Source of the DNA: Lysobacter antibioticus
GTDB lineage: Bacteria; Pseudomonadota; Gammaproteobacteria; Xanthomonadales; Xanthomonadaceae
DNA: 64,000 nt
Assembly: GCF_001442535.1 (NCBI RefSeq)
Contig: NZ_CP013141.1
Coordinates: 4,258,986 to 4,322,985, forward strand
Direction of reading: 5' to 3'
Shown: positions 19,053 to 29,000 of the stretch, piece by piece
Numbering within the stretch: position 1 is the first letter of the stretch
How the letters are laid out: every line of letters starts with the position of its first letter
The notes under the pieces: generated by a model
Database searches by the model: none
The model's input: only the letters and a program-made list of their open reading frames with translations
Told to the model about the DNA's origin: nothing
Made by a program: the position numbers and the translations under genes

Positions 19053-21206
19053 CTATGAAAGTCGCGGTTTGCTAATCGCGATCCCACTTTCGCCCTGAAT
19101 GCGCGAAGCGATGGGGATTGCAAACTCGGACGTTGTGATCCGTTCACTGACGCCGTCGCGCAAGGCGACGACGCGGTCTGCGCTGCGGATCGTATCGGGC
19201 CTGTGCGCGATGACGATGCGGGTCATGCGCAAGGCGGAAATCTCGCGATTGATCTCGTGCTCGCGAGCGACGTCGAGGTGACTGGTGGCCTCGTCGAGCA
19301 ACAGGATCGCCGGCGATCGGTACAGGGCGCGCGCCAACAGCACGCGTTGTTTCTGTCCGCCCGACAGCGAAGAACCCAAGTCGCCGACCAGGGATTCGTA
19401 GCCCATCGCCATCGCCGCGATGTCGTCGTGGATGCGCGCCGCGCGCGCCGCCGCTTCGATGCGCGCGGGGTCGGCCGCATGGTCGAAGGAGGCAATGTTC
19501 TCGCCGATCGAACCGGCGAACAGCACGTCCTCCTGCATCACCGCACCGAACAGCTCGCGGTACGCGGCCAGGCCGTAGTCGTGGATGTCGACCCCGCCGA
19601 TGCGGATCGTGCCCGAGCTCGGCCGCAGCAGGCCGAGGATCAACTTGGCCAGGGTGGTCTTGCCGCAGCCCGAAGCGCCGACGATCGCCACCGATTCGCC
19701 GGCCTCGATGCTGAAGCTGCAGTCGCGCAGGATCCACGGCTCGTCGTCGGCATAGCGGAAGCTGAGCCGGTCGATCTCGATGCGCGGCGCCGGCACCGGG
19801 CCGGCGTAGTCGGTGTGCACATGCGCTTCGGGCGGCTCGAAGGCGATGTCGGCGATGCGTTGGCCGTGCAGGCCGAGCAGGCGCAGGTCGACGAGCTTGT
19901 CGATCAGGCTGCCGGTGCGGGTGGCGAACAGGTCGGCATAGGCGACGAATACCACCATCATGCCGGCGCTGAAGCGGCCCTGCAGGGTCAGCCAGGCGCA
20001 GAGCCAGATCAGCAGCACGCGTTGGGCGCCGAACACCAGTTTCGACAAGGCCGAGAACACCGCGGTAGTGCGGGCGATCGCGGCCTCGCGATTGGCGACC
20101 TCGACGCTGGCGTTGGCGATGCGTCCGCGGCGGTCGTCCTGTTGATTGCCGAGCTTAATCGTCTGCACACCCTGGATCGATTCGATCAACAGGCTCTGCT
20201 GCTTGGCGACCTGGATCAGCTGCTCCTCCTTGAGTCGCCACAGCCGCCGGTACGCGGCCCAGCGCAGAATCGCGTAGACGGCGAACGCGGCCAGCACCAG
20301 CGCGGTCAACGGCGGGCTGTAGAACAGCAGCAGCGCCAACACCAGGGTCACGGTCAGGCCGTCGAGCAGACTCTCGACGAAACTGCCGGTCAGGGTCTGC
20401 TGGATGGCCTGCACCGAGACGAAGCGCGACATCACTCCGCCGACATGGCGTTTCTCGAAGAAATCCAGCGGCAACCGCATCAGGTGGCCGAACAGATTGG
20501 CCAGCCATTGCGAATTGAGGGCGGCGCCGAGGTCGGCGACCAGCCAGCCGCGCATCGCCGTGAGCGTCGCCTGGAACACCACCACGACCAGGAAGCCGAT
20601 GCCGAGCAGGTTCAACAAACCGATGTCGGCCGCGACCAGGACCCGATCGATCACCCACTGCATCGCCAACGGCAGCAGCAGGGTGAACACCTCCAGGCTC
20701 AGCGCCAGGATCAGGATCTGCGCACCGGCGCGGCGCAGGCCGACGATGCGGCCGGCGAGCCCGCGCAGACTCAGGCGCTGGCGTTCGCGCATCGGCACGA
20801 AGTCGGTCTTCGGCGACAGTTCCAGGGCGATGCCGGTGTAGTGGCGGCCGAATTCGGCCAGCGGCAGGCTGACCGCGCCGCGCGCCGGGTCGTGCAGTTC
20901 GGCGCGGCCGCGGGCGATGCGCTTGAGCACGACGAAATGGTTGAGGTCCCAATGCAGCACGCACGGCAGGCGCAGATCGGCGAGGTGTTCGATCTCGGCC
21001 CGCAAGGGGCGGGTGTCGAAGTCGAGCGCGCCGGCGATCTTGATCAAACGCGCCAGGGTGGCGCCGCGCGGCGACACCGGGAAGCGCCGGCGCAGGCTGC
21101 TCAGATCGATGTCGTGGCCGTGATGGACGGCGATCATCGCCAGGCAGGCCAGACCGCACTCGGCCAATTCGTTCTGCTGGATCACCGGCACGGGCTTCGC
21201 GCTCAT
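19053..21206 (-). CDS. Peptidase C39-containing ABC transporter (PCAT) for peptide maturation and export
   Basis: A 717-residue bacteriocin-type exporter. The ATG at 21206 overlaps the HlyD stop by four bases and starts just before the peptidase domain. The C39 domain (1-130) has Gln11, catalytic Cys17 in NELAECGLACL, His90 in DLNHFVVL and Asp106 in HDPARG. A six-helix membrane domain follows (about 165-430), then a nucleotide-binding domain with Walker A GASGCGKTT, signature LSGGQ, Walker B ILLLDEATSHLD and the H-loop IVIAHRPDT. It should cut the double-glycine leader of the adjacent precursor and export the core. The catalytic residues are intact. Confidence 0.95.
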   Translation of the reverse strand: MSAKPVPVIQQNELAECGLACLAMIAVHHGHDIDLSSLRRRFPVSPRGATLARLIKIAGALDFDTRPLRAEIEHLADLRLPCVLHWDLNHFVVLKRIARGRAELHDPARGAVSLPLAEFGRHYTGIALELSPKTDFVPMRERQRLSLRGLAGRIVGLRRAGAQILILALSLEVFTLLLPLAMQWVIDRVLVAADIGLLNLLGIGFLVVVVFQATLTAMRGWLVADLGAALNSQWLANLFGHLMRLPLDFFEKRHVGGVMSRFVSVQAIQQTLTGSFVESLLDGLTVTLVLALLLFYSPPLTALVLAAFAVYAILRWAAYRRLWRLKEEQLIQVAKQQSLLIESIQGVQTIKLGNQQDDRRGRIANASVEVANREAAIARTTAVFSALSKLVFGAQRVLLIWLCAWLTLQGRFSAGMMVVFVAYADLFATRTGSLIDKLVDLRLLGLHGQRIADIAFEPPEAHVHTDYAGPVPAPRIEIDRLSFRYADDEPWILRDCSFSIEAGESVAIVGASGCGKTTLAKLILGLLRPSSGTIRIGGVDIHDYGLAAYRELFGAVMQEDVLFAGSIGENIASFDHAADPARIEAAARAARIHDDIAAMAMGYESLVGDLGSSLSGGQKQRVLLARALYRSPAILLLDEATSHLDVAREHEINREISALRMTRIVIAHRPDTIRSADRVVALRDGVSERITTSEFAIPIASRIQGESGIAISKPRLS

Positions 21207-21790
21207 GAGCCCGTCCGATGCGTGTCGGGTGACGCGTCGGTGTTCGACAGCGGCGCCAACACGAATTCGTAGAGACGGCGCTGCTCCAACTGCAGCTCCG
21301 CATCCACACGCATTCCCGCCCGCAATGCCTGCGTGCCGATGCGCTGGCGATCCAGCTCGACCTGCACGGACCAGACCGGCGCGTCCAGGCGCAGGCCGCT
21401 GCGCCGGTGGATTTGGTCGGGCGATGAGGCCGCGGCGGCTATCGCGACCACGCGGCCGTGCTGTAGGCCGTAGCGCTGATACGGGAAGGCGCGGTAGCGC
21501 AGGACCGCCGGCGTGCCGGGACGGATCGCGGCGATGGCGCGATCGGGCACCCACAGCTGCGCTTGCATGGACGAGGTGCCGTTCGACGTGGCCTGCGCTA
21601 TCAGCATGCCTTCTACTGGTTCGCTGCGGGTATAACGGCCGAACCCGAGCAGGGCGAGCAGCGCAAGCAGACCGAGCAGGGCGAGTGCGGCCATCGGCCA
21701 GCCCAGGCGCGAGATCGGCAGGCGGATGCTGCCGAGCCAGCGTTCTTTCCTGGCTTCCAGCATTTCGCGTCTGAACAGGTCTTCGTGCAC
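21203..21790 (-). CDS. HlyD-family adaptor protein lacking the lipoyl/coiled-coil hairpin
   Basis: A 195-residue inner-membrane protein. After a basic DLFRREMLEARKERWLGS start comes one helix (AALALLGLLALLALLGFG), then the first strand typical of bacteriocin-type HlyD proteins, YTRSEPVEGML. The sequence then jumps to the C-terminal part: QLWVPDRAIAAIRPGTPAVL, RAFPYQRYG and the final RAGMRVDAELQLEQRRLYEF. The roughly 200 residues with lipoyl and coiled-coil hairpin domains found in 400-residue relatives are missing. The chosen GTG at 21790 has GAGG five bases upstream; a TTG at 21820 is possible but has no ribosome-binding site. It heads the RiPP operon and overlaps the transporter start (ATGA). 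Confidence 0.78.
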   Translation of the reverse strand: MHEDLFRREMLEARKERWLGSIRLPISRLGWPMAALALLGLLALLALLGFGRYTRSEPVEGMLIAQATSNGTSSMQAQLWVPDRAIAAIRPGTPAVLRYRAFPYQRYGLQHGRVVAIAAAASSPDQIHRRSGLRLDAPVWSVQVELDRQRIGTQALRAGMRVDAELQLEQRRLYEFVLAPLSNTDASPDTHRTGS

Positions 21791-22030
21791 GTAAGCCTCA
21801 GACGCGTGGCGAGGATCCAAGGGTGCGGTTCGGCGAACCCATGGCGATCACGGTGCGTCTGTCGTCTCCTGTCGTTACGACTCGGTCGCTGAGTGTCGTA
21901 CAAGGCCGAAGGTGTTTCCAGGTCGCCATTGTCGAACGCCGTCACGGTTCGCGGGGATTGCAACAAATCGTTCAGCCCTGCTGCTATCGGCCATGCCGCG
22001 CTGCGACGCGTATCGCACCGCAGCGCATGC

Positions 22031-23242
22031 TCAAGCGGCATCGCGCGCGGGTTTACGCCAGCGCGGCCAGGCGCCGAGGGTGATCGCGCGCAACAGCCAT
22101 TCCATCGGACCATGGCCGTGATGCTGCATCCACCAGGCGCTGAAGCGCAGTTGCGCGCCGAACAGCATGATCGCGAAAGCCAGCACGGTGAGCGGCGACA
22201 GCCGCCCCATCAGACCGAAGCCATAGCCGGTGAACGCCAACGCGGCGGCGGCCGATTGCAGCAGATAGTTCGACAAGGCCATGCGTCCGGCCGGGGCCAG
22301 CAATCGCACGAGTCGCGGGCCGGCGCGGCCGGCGAAGCCGCTCATGGCCAGGGCGGCATAGGCGCCGGTCAACAAGGGCGCGGTCAGCAGGCTCAAGGCC
22401 AGCGCCGACAGTTCGAGCGCGCCGCCGGGCTCGAAGGTCGAGACGCCGGCATAGAGCGCCGCCGCCGGCAGGCCGATGCCGAAGCCCCAGAGGCGCAGTC
22501 TGCGCAGCAACGCCGGATAACGATCGAGATGGGCGAGCATTCGGCGACGGCCGGCGACCCGGCCCAGCAGGAACATCGCCAAGGCGCATGGCGCCTGCAT
22601 GAAGGCGAGCACGATCCCGGTCGACGCCAGTTCGCGCACGCGCTGGGCGACCACGGCAGCGGGATCGCCGAGGAAGCCGGCGAGGGTCGTCTGCGCTTGG
22701 GCTGCGACGATGCGGGCATCCACGACGCCGGCTTCGCCACTGAGCCGAATCAGCAAAGCCAATCCGGCCCAGGCGACGGCAGTCGCTACGATCAGGACCA
22801 AAGCGCTACGCAGCGCGGTGCGCTCCGACAGCGCGCGCGTCGTCAGCAGGATCAGGCCCATCGCCGCATAAGTGCCGAGGATGTCGCCGTGGAACAGCAG
22901 CACGGCATGGGCCAGGCCGATCAGCCACAGCCCGAGTAAACGCCGCAGCATGCGCGGCACGAAGGCCTCGCCGGCGCGCTGCGCCGAGTCGAGCTGCAGG
23001 CTGAAGCTGTAACCGAACAGGAACGAAAACAGCAGATAGAACTTCATCTCGAACAGGCCGGCAACGAGCAGGCGCACCGCGCGGTCCAGCCCTCCGTCGT
23101 AACTCGGGTCGGGCAGGCCCAGGCCGTAGTAGGGCGAGGCGAACACGCCGAGGTTGACGACCAGGATGCCGAACAGGGCGAGGCCGCGCAGGGCATCGAG
23201 CTGTTCGATGCGTGGCGGGACGGCGTGGGCGGATGCGGTCAT
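22031..23242 (-). CDS. DUF418 family membrane protein
   Basis: A 403-residue polytopic inner-membrane protein. It begins IEQLDALRGLALFGILVVN, the DUF418/heparan N-acetyltransferase-like start, and ends with the DUF418 signature: GRMALSNYLLQS, GYGFGLMGRLSP and FSAWWMQHHGHGPMEWLLR. Ten or so hydrophobic segments are visible. The ATG at 23242 was chosen because it precedes the conserved start; the frame stays open further upstream. The function of DUF418 is not established; acyl transfer has been suggested from the fold. It is separated by 240 bp from the RiPP operon and is divergent from the sensor kinase, so a link to the peptide cluster is uncertain. Confidence 0.87.
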   Translation of the reverse strand: MTASAHAVPPRIEQLDALRGLALFGILVVNLGVFASPYYGLGLPDPSYDGGLDRAVRLLVAGLFEMKFYLLFSFLFGYSFSLQLDSAQRAGEAFVPRMLRRLLGLWLIGLAHAVLLFHGDILGTYAAMGLILLTTRALSERTALRSALVLIVATAVAWAGLALLIRLSGEAGVVDARIVAAQAQTTLAGFLGDPAAVVAQRVRELASTGIVLAFMQAPCALAMFLLGRVAGRRRMLAHLDRYPALLRRLRLWGFGIGLPAAALYAGVSTFEPGGALELSALALSLLTAPLLTGAYAALAMSGFAGRAGPRLVRLLAPAGRMALSNYLLQSAAAALAFTGYGFGLMGRLSPLTVLAFAIMLFGAQLRFSAWWMQHHGHGPMEWLLRAITLGAWPRWRKPARDAA

Positions 23243-23370
23243 GGGGGCGGCGCGAACGGGGGAGCGTGGATGCTGCGCGCGGCGCCGCGGCGCTGGCATC
23301 GGGCCCGCGACGGGAGCCAACCGGGACGTTTGGCGGATTCGCCGCGCGCGGAAACTGGAATACTGGCGGC

Positions 23371-24879
23371 ATGAGCGAAATCCCCGCCGCACGCCCGGTG
23401 CCGGCCGCGCGCGCGCCGGCGCGCCGCTGGTGGAGCGGGCTGTTCTGGAAATGCCTGCTGTCGATGCTGATCGCCTCGTGGATCAGCACCGCGCTGCTGT
23501 CCGGCCTGGACCTGTACCTGTCGCGCACCGAGGTGCGCGAGGCGATGGCGCCGCCGGTGCTGCAGGACGCGATGCAACGCGAATTGCAGCAGTTCGGCGC
23601 GCTGCCCGACCTGGCCATGACTTCGCGCGCGCAATGCGAGGCGATCCTGCAGGCGTTGTTGGTGCGCATCGTCGGCATGGACTCGCAGGAGTGGATGAAC
23701 TCGCACAGCTTCGCCGGCAGCACCCACGACGGCCGCTTGTCGATCCGCTATCGCGACCGCGACGGCCGCGTGTGCCGCTATCCCTCGCAGGCGAGTCCGC
23801 CGCTGGCGCAGACGCTGGAGGAAGTCGAGCAGGAAGCGGTGTCGTCGCATGCGCCGGTGCCGCGCCGGCACGAGCGCGAAGGCGACTGGATCAGCGCGGT
23901 GGCCTTGCCGCTGGCACGGACCCCGGGCGCGACCCTCAGCGTCGGCCAGCACGCCGGCGGTTCGCTGGCGAGCTTCATGCACATGGACTCGGGCGACATC
24001 GAAAGCCTGGCGATCTATCTGGTGCTGATCAGCGCGATGTCGGCGATCGCCGTGGCGACCCTGCTGACGCGCCGGATCGGCCATGCCGAGCGCGCCGCGG
24101 ATGCATGGGCCGCGGGCGAACTCGGCGCGCGCATCCACGATACCGGCCGCGACGAATTCGGGCGCTTGTCGCAGCGTTTCGACCGCATGGCCGATGCGCT
24201 CGGCGAAGTGATCCAGGTGCGCCAGGCCTTGGCGGTATCGGAGGAGCGCAACCGCCTCGCCCGCGACCTGCACGACACCGCCAAGCAGCGCAGCTTCGCC
24301 CTCGGCCTGCAGCTCAGCGTGCTCGATCACCTGAGCCAGCGCGAGGGCGGCGAGCAGGACCCGCGCCAGATCACCTTGATCAAGGCTGCGCTCGGTTTGA
24401 CCGGGCAACTGCAGCGCGATCTGGCCGACGTGATCCAGCGGTTCTCGGCGCCGACCGTGGCCGAGCAGGGGTTGCGCAAGGCCATCGAGGATACCTGCTC
24501 GCATCTGCTCGCCGGCAGCGAGATCGAGTGGCGACTGTTGCTCGACGGCGTCGCCGAGCGCGGCCTGGGCGCCTGGCCGCAGCACGCCGGACAGTTGTTG
24601 CTGATCGCCACCGAGGCGGTGAGCAACAGCCTGCGCCACAGCGGCGCGCGCCGCATCGAGGTCGTCCTCAACAACTCCGGCAACCGCTACGGCTGGACCA
24701 TCCAGGACGACGGCCGCGGCTTCGTCCCCAACGAACACGAGGCCACCGGCATGGGCCTGGCGAACATGCGCTTGCGCGCTCGCACGCTGCCCGGCGGGCG
24801 CTTCCGTCTCGCCAGCTCGCCCAGCGGCACGGTGGTGACCGTGTCGTTCACGTTGGAATCGCAGGGAATCCAGGCATGA
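23371..24879 (+). CDS. Sensor histidine kinase, NarX/DesK-like (HisKA_3)
   Basis: A 502-residue inner-membrane kinase. Two membrane helices (about 25-47, CLLSMLIASWISTALLSGLD, and about 211-232, LAIYLVLISAMSAIAVATLL) enclose a periplasmic sensor domain of about 160 residues. A HAMP segment follows, then the HisKA_3 dimerisation helix with His301 in ARDLHDTAKQ, and an HATPase domain with TEAVSNSLRHSGA and DDGRGF. The stop overlaps the response regulator start (ATGA), so the two form a two-component system. The signal is unknown. It is divergent from the DUF418 gene. Confidence 0.92.
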   Translation: MSEIPAARPVPAARAPARRWWSGLFWKCLLSMLIASWISTALLSGLDLYLSRTEVREAMAPPVLQDAMQRELQQFGALPDLAMTSRAQCEAILQALLVRIVGMDSQEWMNSHSFAGSTHDGRLSIRYRDRDGRVCRYPSQASPPLAQTLEEVEQEAVSSHAPVPRRHEREGDWISAVALPLARTPGATLSVGQHAGGSLASFMHMDSGDIESLAIYLVLISAMSAIAVATLLTRRIGHAERAADAWAAGELGARIHDTGRDEFGRLSQRFDRMADALGEVIQVRQALAVSEERNRLARDLHDTAKQRSFALGLQLSVLDHLSQREGGEQDPRQITLIKAALGLTGQLQRDLADVIQRFSAPTVAEQGLRKAIEDTCSHLLAGSEIEWRLLLDGVAERGLGAWPQHAGQLLLIATEAVSNSLRHSGARRIEVVLNNSGNRYGWTIQDDGRGFVPNEHEATGMGLANMRLRARTLPGGRFRLASSPSGTVVTVSFTLESQGIQA

Positions 24880-25541
24880 GTACATCGGTATTGCTGGTCG
24901 ACGACCACGAGGTGGTGCGCAAGGGCATCCGCAGCCTGTTGATGCTGACCGACGACTTCGAGGTCGTCGGCGAAGCCGGCGGCGGCGCCGAGGCGATCGA
25001 GCTGGCGCGCGAACTGGCGCCGGACTTGATCGTGATCGACCTGATGATGCCCGACGTCGACGGCGTCGAGGCGATCCGTGCGATCAAGGGCCTGAGCCCG
25101 CGCAGCGCCATCGCGGTGCTGACCTCGACCGACCAGGACGACCTGGCCTTCGCCGCGATCGAGGCGGGTGCGCAGTCGTTGTTGTTCAAGAGCATGCTCG
25201 GCGACGAGTTGTTGGCGACCTTGCGCCGCATCGCCGGCGGCGAGGCGGTGATCCATCCCTTCGTCGCCCAGCGCATCCTCAAGGCGATGCGACGCAAGCG
25301 CGAGCCGCGCGAGGACCCGTTCGCCTGCCTGACCGAACGCGAGTTGGACGTCCTGCGCAAACTCGCCGAGGGCGGCAGCAACGCGCGCATCGCCGCGGCC
25401 TTGAACATCGGCGAGAAGACGGTGAAGTCGCACCTGGGCAATGTCCTGGCCAAGCTGCACCTGGCCGACCGCACCGAGGCGGTCGCATTCGCCTGGCGCC
25501 GCGGCCTGATGTCGGCCGAATCCGAGCACGGCGGCGGCTGA
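24876..25541 (+). CDS. Response regulator, NarL/FixJ family
   Basis: A 221-residue regulator. The receiver domain (1-120) has DDHE near the start, phospho-acceptor Asp55 in VIDLMMPD and the Lys of LLFKSML. A LuxR-type helix-turn-helix (about 152-212) has LTERELDVLRKLAEGGSNAR and GEKTVKSHLGNVLAKL. It pairs with the overlapping kinase gene. No target genes can be read from the sequence. It is followed by 490 bp without a gene. Confidence 0.95.
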   Translation: MSTSVLLVDDHEVVRKGIRSLLMLTDDFEVVGEAGGGAEAIELARELAPDLIVIDLMMPDVDGVEAIRAIKGLSPRSAIAVLTSTDQDDLAFAAIEAGAQSLLFKSMLGDELLATLRRIAGGEAVIHPFVAQRILKAMRRKREPREDPFACLTERELDVLRKLAEGGSNARIAAALNIGEKTVKSHLGNVLAKLHLADRTEAVAFAWRRGLMSAESEHGGG

Positions 25542-26031
25542 AGGTTTCGGAGTCTTGCCTCGATAAGGCCTAGGGTATTCGGCTTCGCCGAAGTAAAGCG
25601 GAGCCCGCCTGCGCGGGAATGTCGGCTGAGAGAGATGCCGCGGAACTTACCCAACGTCATCCCCGCGAAGGCGGGGATCCAGAGACTTCAGAGTGATGCT
25701 TCGGTGAAGCCCTGAGTCCTGCCTGTGCGGGGGGACGACGACAAATCACTCTCGCGGCGTCCCTCTCAAGCATCCGCGCGCGTTGTCGTAGCGCTTGATG
25801 CCAGATTCGGCAAAGTCAAATTGATCGTTTCCGCTGCCTCGCTTGCCACGCAAGCGTCGTTAGTCATGCCTGTCCGACGACACAAACAGGTAGGGAGGCA
25901 CACATGTCCCTGCGTTTGTGATCACTCAGGTCGCACGAAGATCGACCGAACACGATGCCGCCAAAGGCGTCGCACCGCTGCTTCAAGCGCCGCCACGCCG
26001 CGCTTTCGACACGATAAGGGACTACTGACCG
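25542..26031. other. 490-bp intergenic region with a small hairpin repeat
   Basis: No gene was found. A hairpin ATCCCCGC-GAAG-GCGGGGAT lies at 25659-25678, inside a GTCATCCCCGCGAAGGCGGG string that is a widespread intergenic repeat in many proteobacteria. A degenerate partner, GGAGCCCGCCTGCGCGGGAA, is at about 25600-25619. The right part presumably carries the promoter of the protease gene. Confidence 0.6.
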
Positions 26032-29000
26032 ATGCAAGGCACTACCCGCACCACGCGTAACAGCGTTACCCGACGCATGCATTCCCGTACCCTGCTTTCG
26101 CTCGCCATCGTCGGCGGCCTGCTCGCCGTTTCGGCGTCGGCCTCGGCGCAGAACGCGAACACGATGGGCCAGCTCGGCAATCCCGACAGCTGGCGCAGCG
26201 ACGAATTCAACGCCGATTGGGGCCTGGGCGCGATGAACGCCCACTACGCCTATGCGCGTGGCCTGACCGGCAAAGGCGTCCGCCTGGGCATGTTCGATTC
26301 TGGTTCGGCGCTGGCCCATGCGGAGTTCGGCGGCCGCAACACCAACAGTATTTCCATCGGCAACGTCGCCCATTGCGCCGATCCCAGCATCGTCGCCGGC
26401 GACGGCGCTTGCGGAGCGACCCGCGGCGACAAGCCCGGTTACGAATACACCGGCGTAGGCGCCGGCGTTCCGGATCGGATCCGCCAGCTCATCGCGCAAC
26501 GTTTCGGCCTCGGCTTCCTCTACGACGATCACGGCACTCACGTCGCCGGCACCATCGGGGCCAACCGTGACGGCCAGGGCATGCACGGCGTCGCCTTCGC
26601 TTCCGACCTCACCGCTGCGCGAGTGTTCGGCGACACCTACAGCGAATGGCGATTGGATCCCGACGGCTTCTACCGTCCGCGTCCGCTCTACCGTACCGAT
26701 CCGGAAGATCCGGCGACTATGGACATGTACCAGCAGGCGCAGGCGCTGGGCACGCGTGTGCTCAACCACAGTTGGGGCCCGACCCGGCGCAATGCCACCT
26801 TGGCCGACCTGGAGGCGCACTACGCCAGCGCCGGCGCAGGTTATGCGGTGTACGCGAGCATCTATGCGCCAGGTGCCGACGGCAAGCCGCAGTCCGACCT
26901 GATCCAGGTATGGGCGGCCGGCAACCAGAGCGGCGGCCTGGCGAGCATCGCAGCCACCCTGCCGCGCTGGCGGCCCGAGGCCGAGCCGTACTGGGTCAGT
27001 GTGGCCAACGTGCGCGAGCCCGAGGCGGCAGCGGGCGAGTCCGATTACGTCATCAACGACGGTTCCAGTATCTGCGGCATGAGCATGAACTGGTGCGTGT
27101 CGGCGCCGGGCACCGATATCGCCAGCACCGTCGTCGGCGGCCGCATCGACGGCGCTGTGGAGCTGACCGACGATTACCTGCGTTTCCGCATCGACAACGA
27201 ACAGCCCGAGTATGGCTACGGCCTCAAAACCGGCACTTCGATGGCGGCACCGCACGTCACCGGCGCACTCGGCTTGCTGTTCGAACGCTTTCCGTACTTG
27301 AGCAGCCCGCAGGTGCGCGACGTGCTGTTGACCACCGCACGCGATCTCGGCGCGCCGGGCGTGGACGAGATCTACGGCTGGGGCATGGTCGATCTTAAGA
27401 AAGCCATCGACGGCCCGGGCCAGATCCGCGTCGACACCAACGTGGTCATGGACCGCCCGGGCGGCGGCGCCAAGGTGTGGGACGGCAAGGCTTGGGACGA
27501 CTGGCGCAACGACATCGGCGGCCCCGGCGTGTTGAGCAAGTCCGGACTGGGCTGGCTGCGCCTGAGCGGCAATAACAATTTCGGCGGCCTCAAGGTCAAG
27601 GACGGCGTGCTCGAACTGACCGGCAACAACACCTACGCCGCGCAGGTGGAGGGCGGCACCTTGGTCGTCAACGGCACCCTGACCACGGCCTCGTTGCCGG
27701 TGCTCGCCGGCGGTGCGCTCGGCGGCAGCGGCCGCATCGTCGGCGACGTGCGCATCGAAGGCGCGGTCTCGCCCGGCAACTCGATCGGCACCCTCAGTGT
27801 GCAGGGCAACTACGTGCAGGCAGCGGGTTCGACCTATGTGGCCGAGCTGGCGGCCGGCGGCGCTTCCGACCGCATCGATGTGAGCGGCCAGGCCCGCCTG
27901 GAAGGCGGCAAGCTGGTGGTGCTGCACGCGCCGGGCCAGTACATGCTCGGCCAGTCGTTCAATCTGATCAGTGCGGCCGGCGGCGTCAGCGGCCAGTTCG
28001 CCTCGCTCGACCAGACCGCGTTCTCGCCGTTCCTCAAGTTCGGCCTGAGCTATGCGGCCAACCAGGTCGGCATCGACGTCACCCGCGGCGCCTCGCTCGC
28101 GGCGAGCGCGCAGACCGACAACCAGCGCGCCGCCGCCGCCGCCGCCGACCGCCTCGCGATCGGCCAGGGCATTCCGCAGCCGCTGACCCAGTTGTTCCCG
28201 GAGCAGGCCTTGGCCGCGCTCGACGCGCTCAGCGGCGAAGCCCACGCCAGCCTGCGTTCGATCATGGTCGACGATAACCGCCATGTGCGCGACGCCGCCT
28301 TGGGCCGCGCGCGCGCCGGTCGCGGCGACTTCGCCGCGGATACGGCCGGCGAGTCCTCGCAGGGCGCCTGGGTGCAGTTGCTGAAGTCCGGCGGCACCCT
28401 CGACGGCGACGGCAATGCCGCACGCAACGAGTACAACGGCTCGGCCACCTTGCTCGGTTACGACTACCGCTTCGACGGCGGCTGGCGCATCGGCGTGCTC
28501 GGCGGCACCGGTCGCAGCGACAACAACGACGCCCGCAACGACAAGGGCCGGATCAAGACCCGTCACCTGGGCCTGTACGCCGGCCAAAACTGGGGCGGTT
28601 TCGGCCTCAGCGCCGGCTTGGCTTTCGCCCGCCACGACGTCGACCTGGATCGCGACATCGCCTTCAACGGCTTCAACGACCGCGCCCGTTCCAACTACGA
28701 CGCCGACAGTAAGCAGGGCTTCGTCGAAGGTGCTTACCGCTTCGATGCCGGCGCCTGGGCCTTCGAGCCGTATGCGCAGTTCGCCCAGGTGCGGGTGAAG
28801 AGCGACGGCTTCCAGGAAAGCGGCGGCGCCGCGGCGCTGACCGGCCGCAGCGCCGACAGCCGCGTGAACCTGTCGACGCTGGGGCTGCGTTTCAACGTCG
28901 ACCTGAAGGGCTCGCAGCAGGAGCAGAGCTGGTTGAGCCTGCGCGGTGGCCTCGGCCGTCGCCATGCCAGCGGCGACCTCAACCCGGCGACCTCGGTGGC

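Noticed and set aside
23371..25541. Two-component system as the regulator of the RiPP cluster
   Set aside because: It lies on the other side of a DUF418 gene and faces away; proximity alone does not support control.
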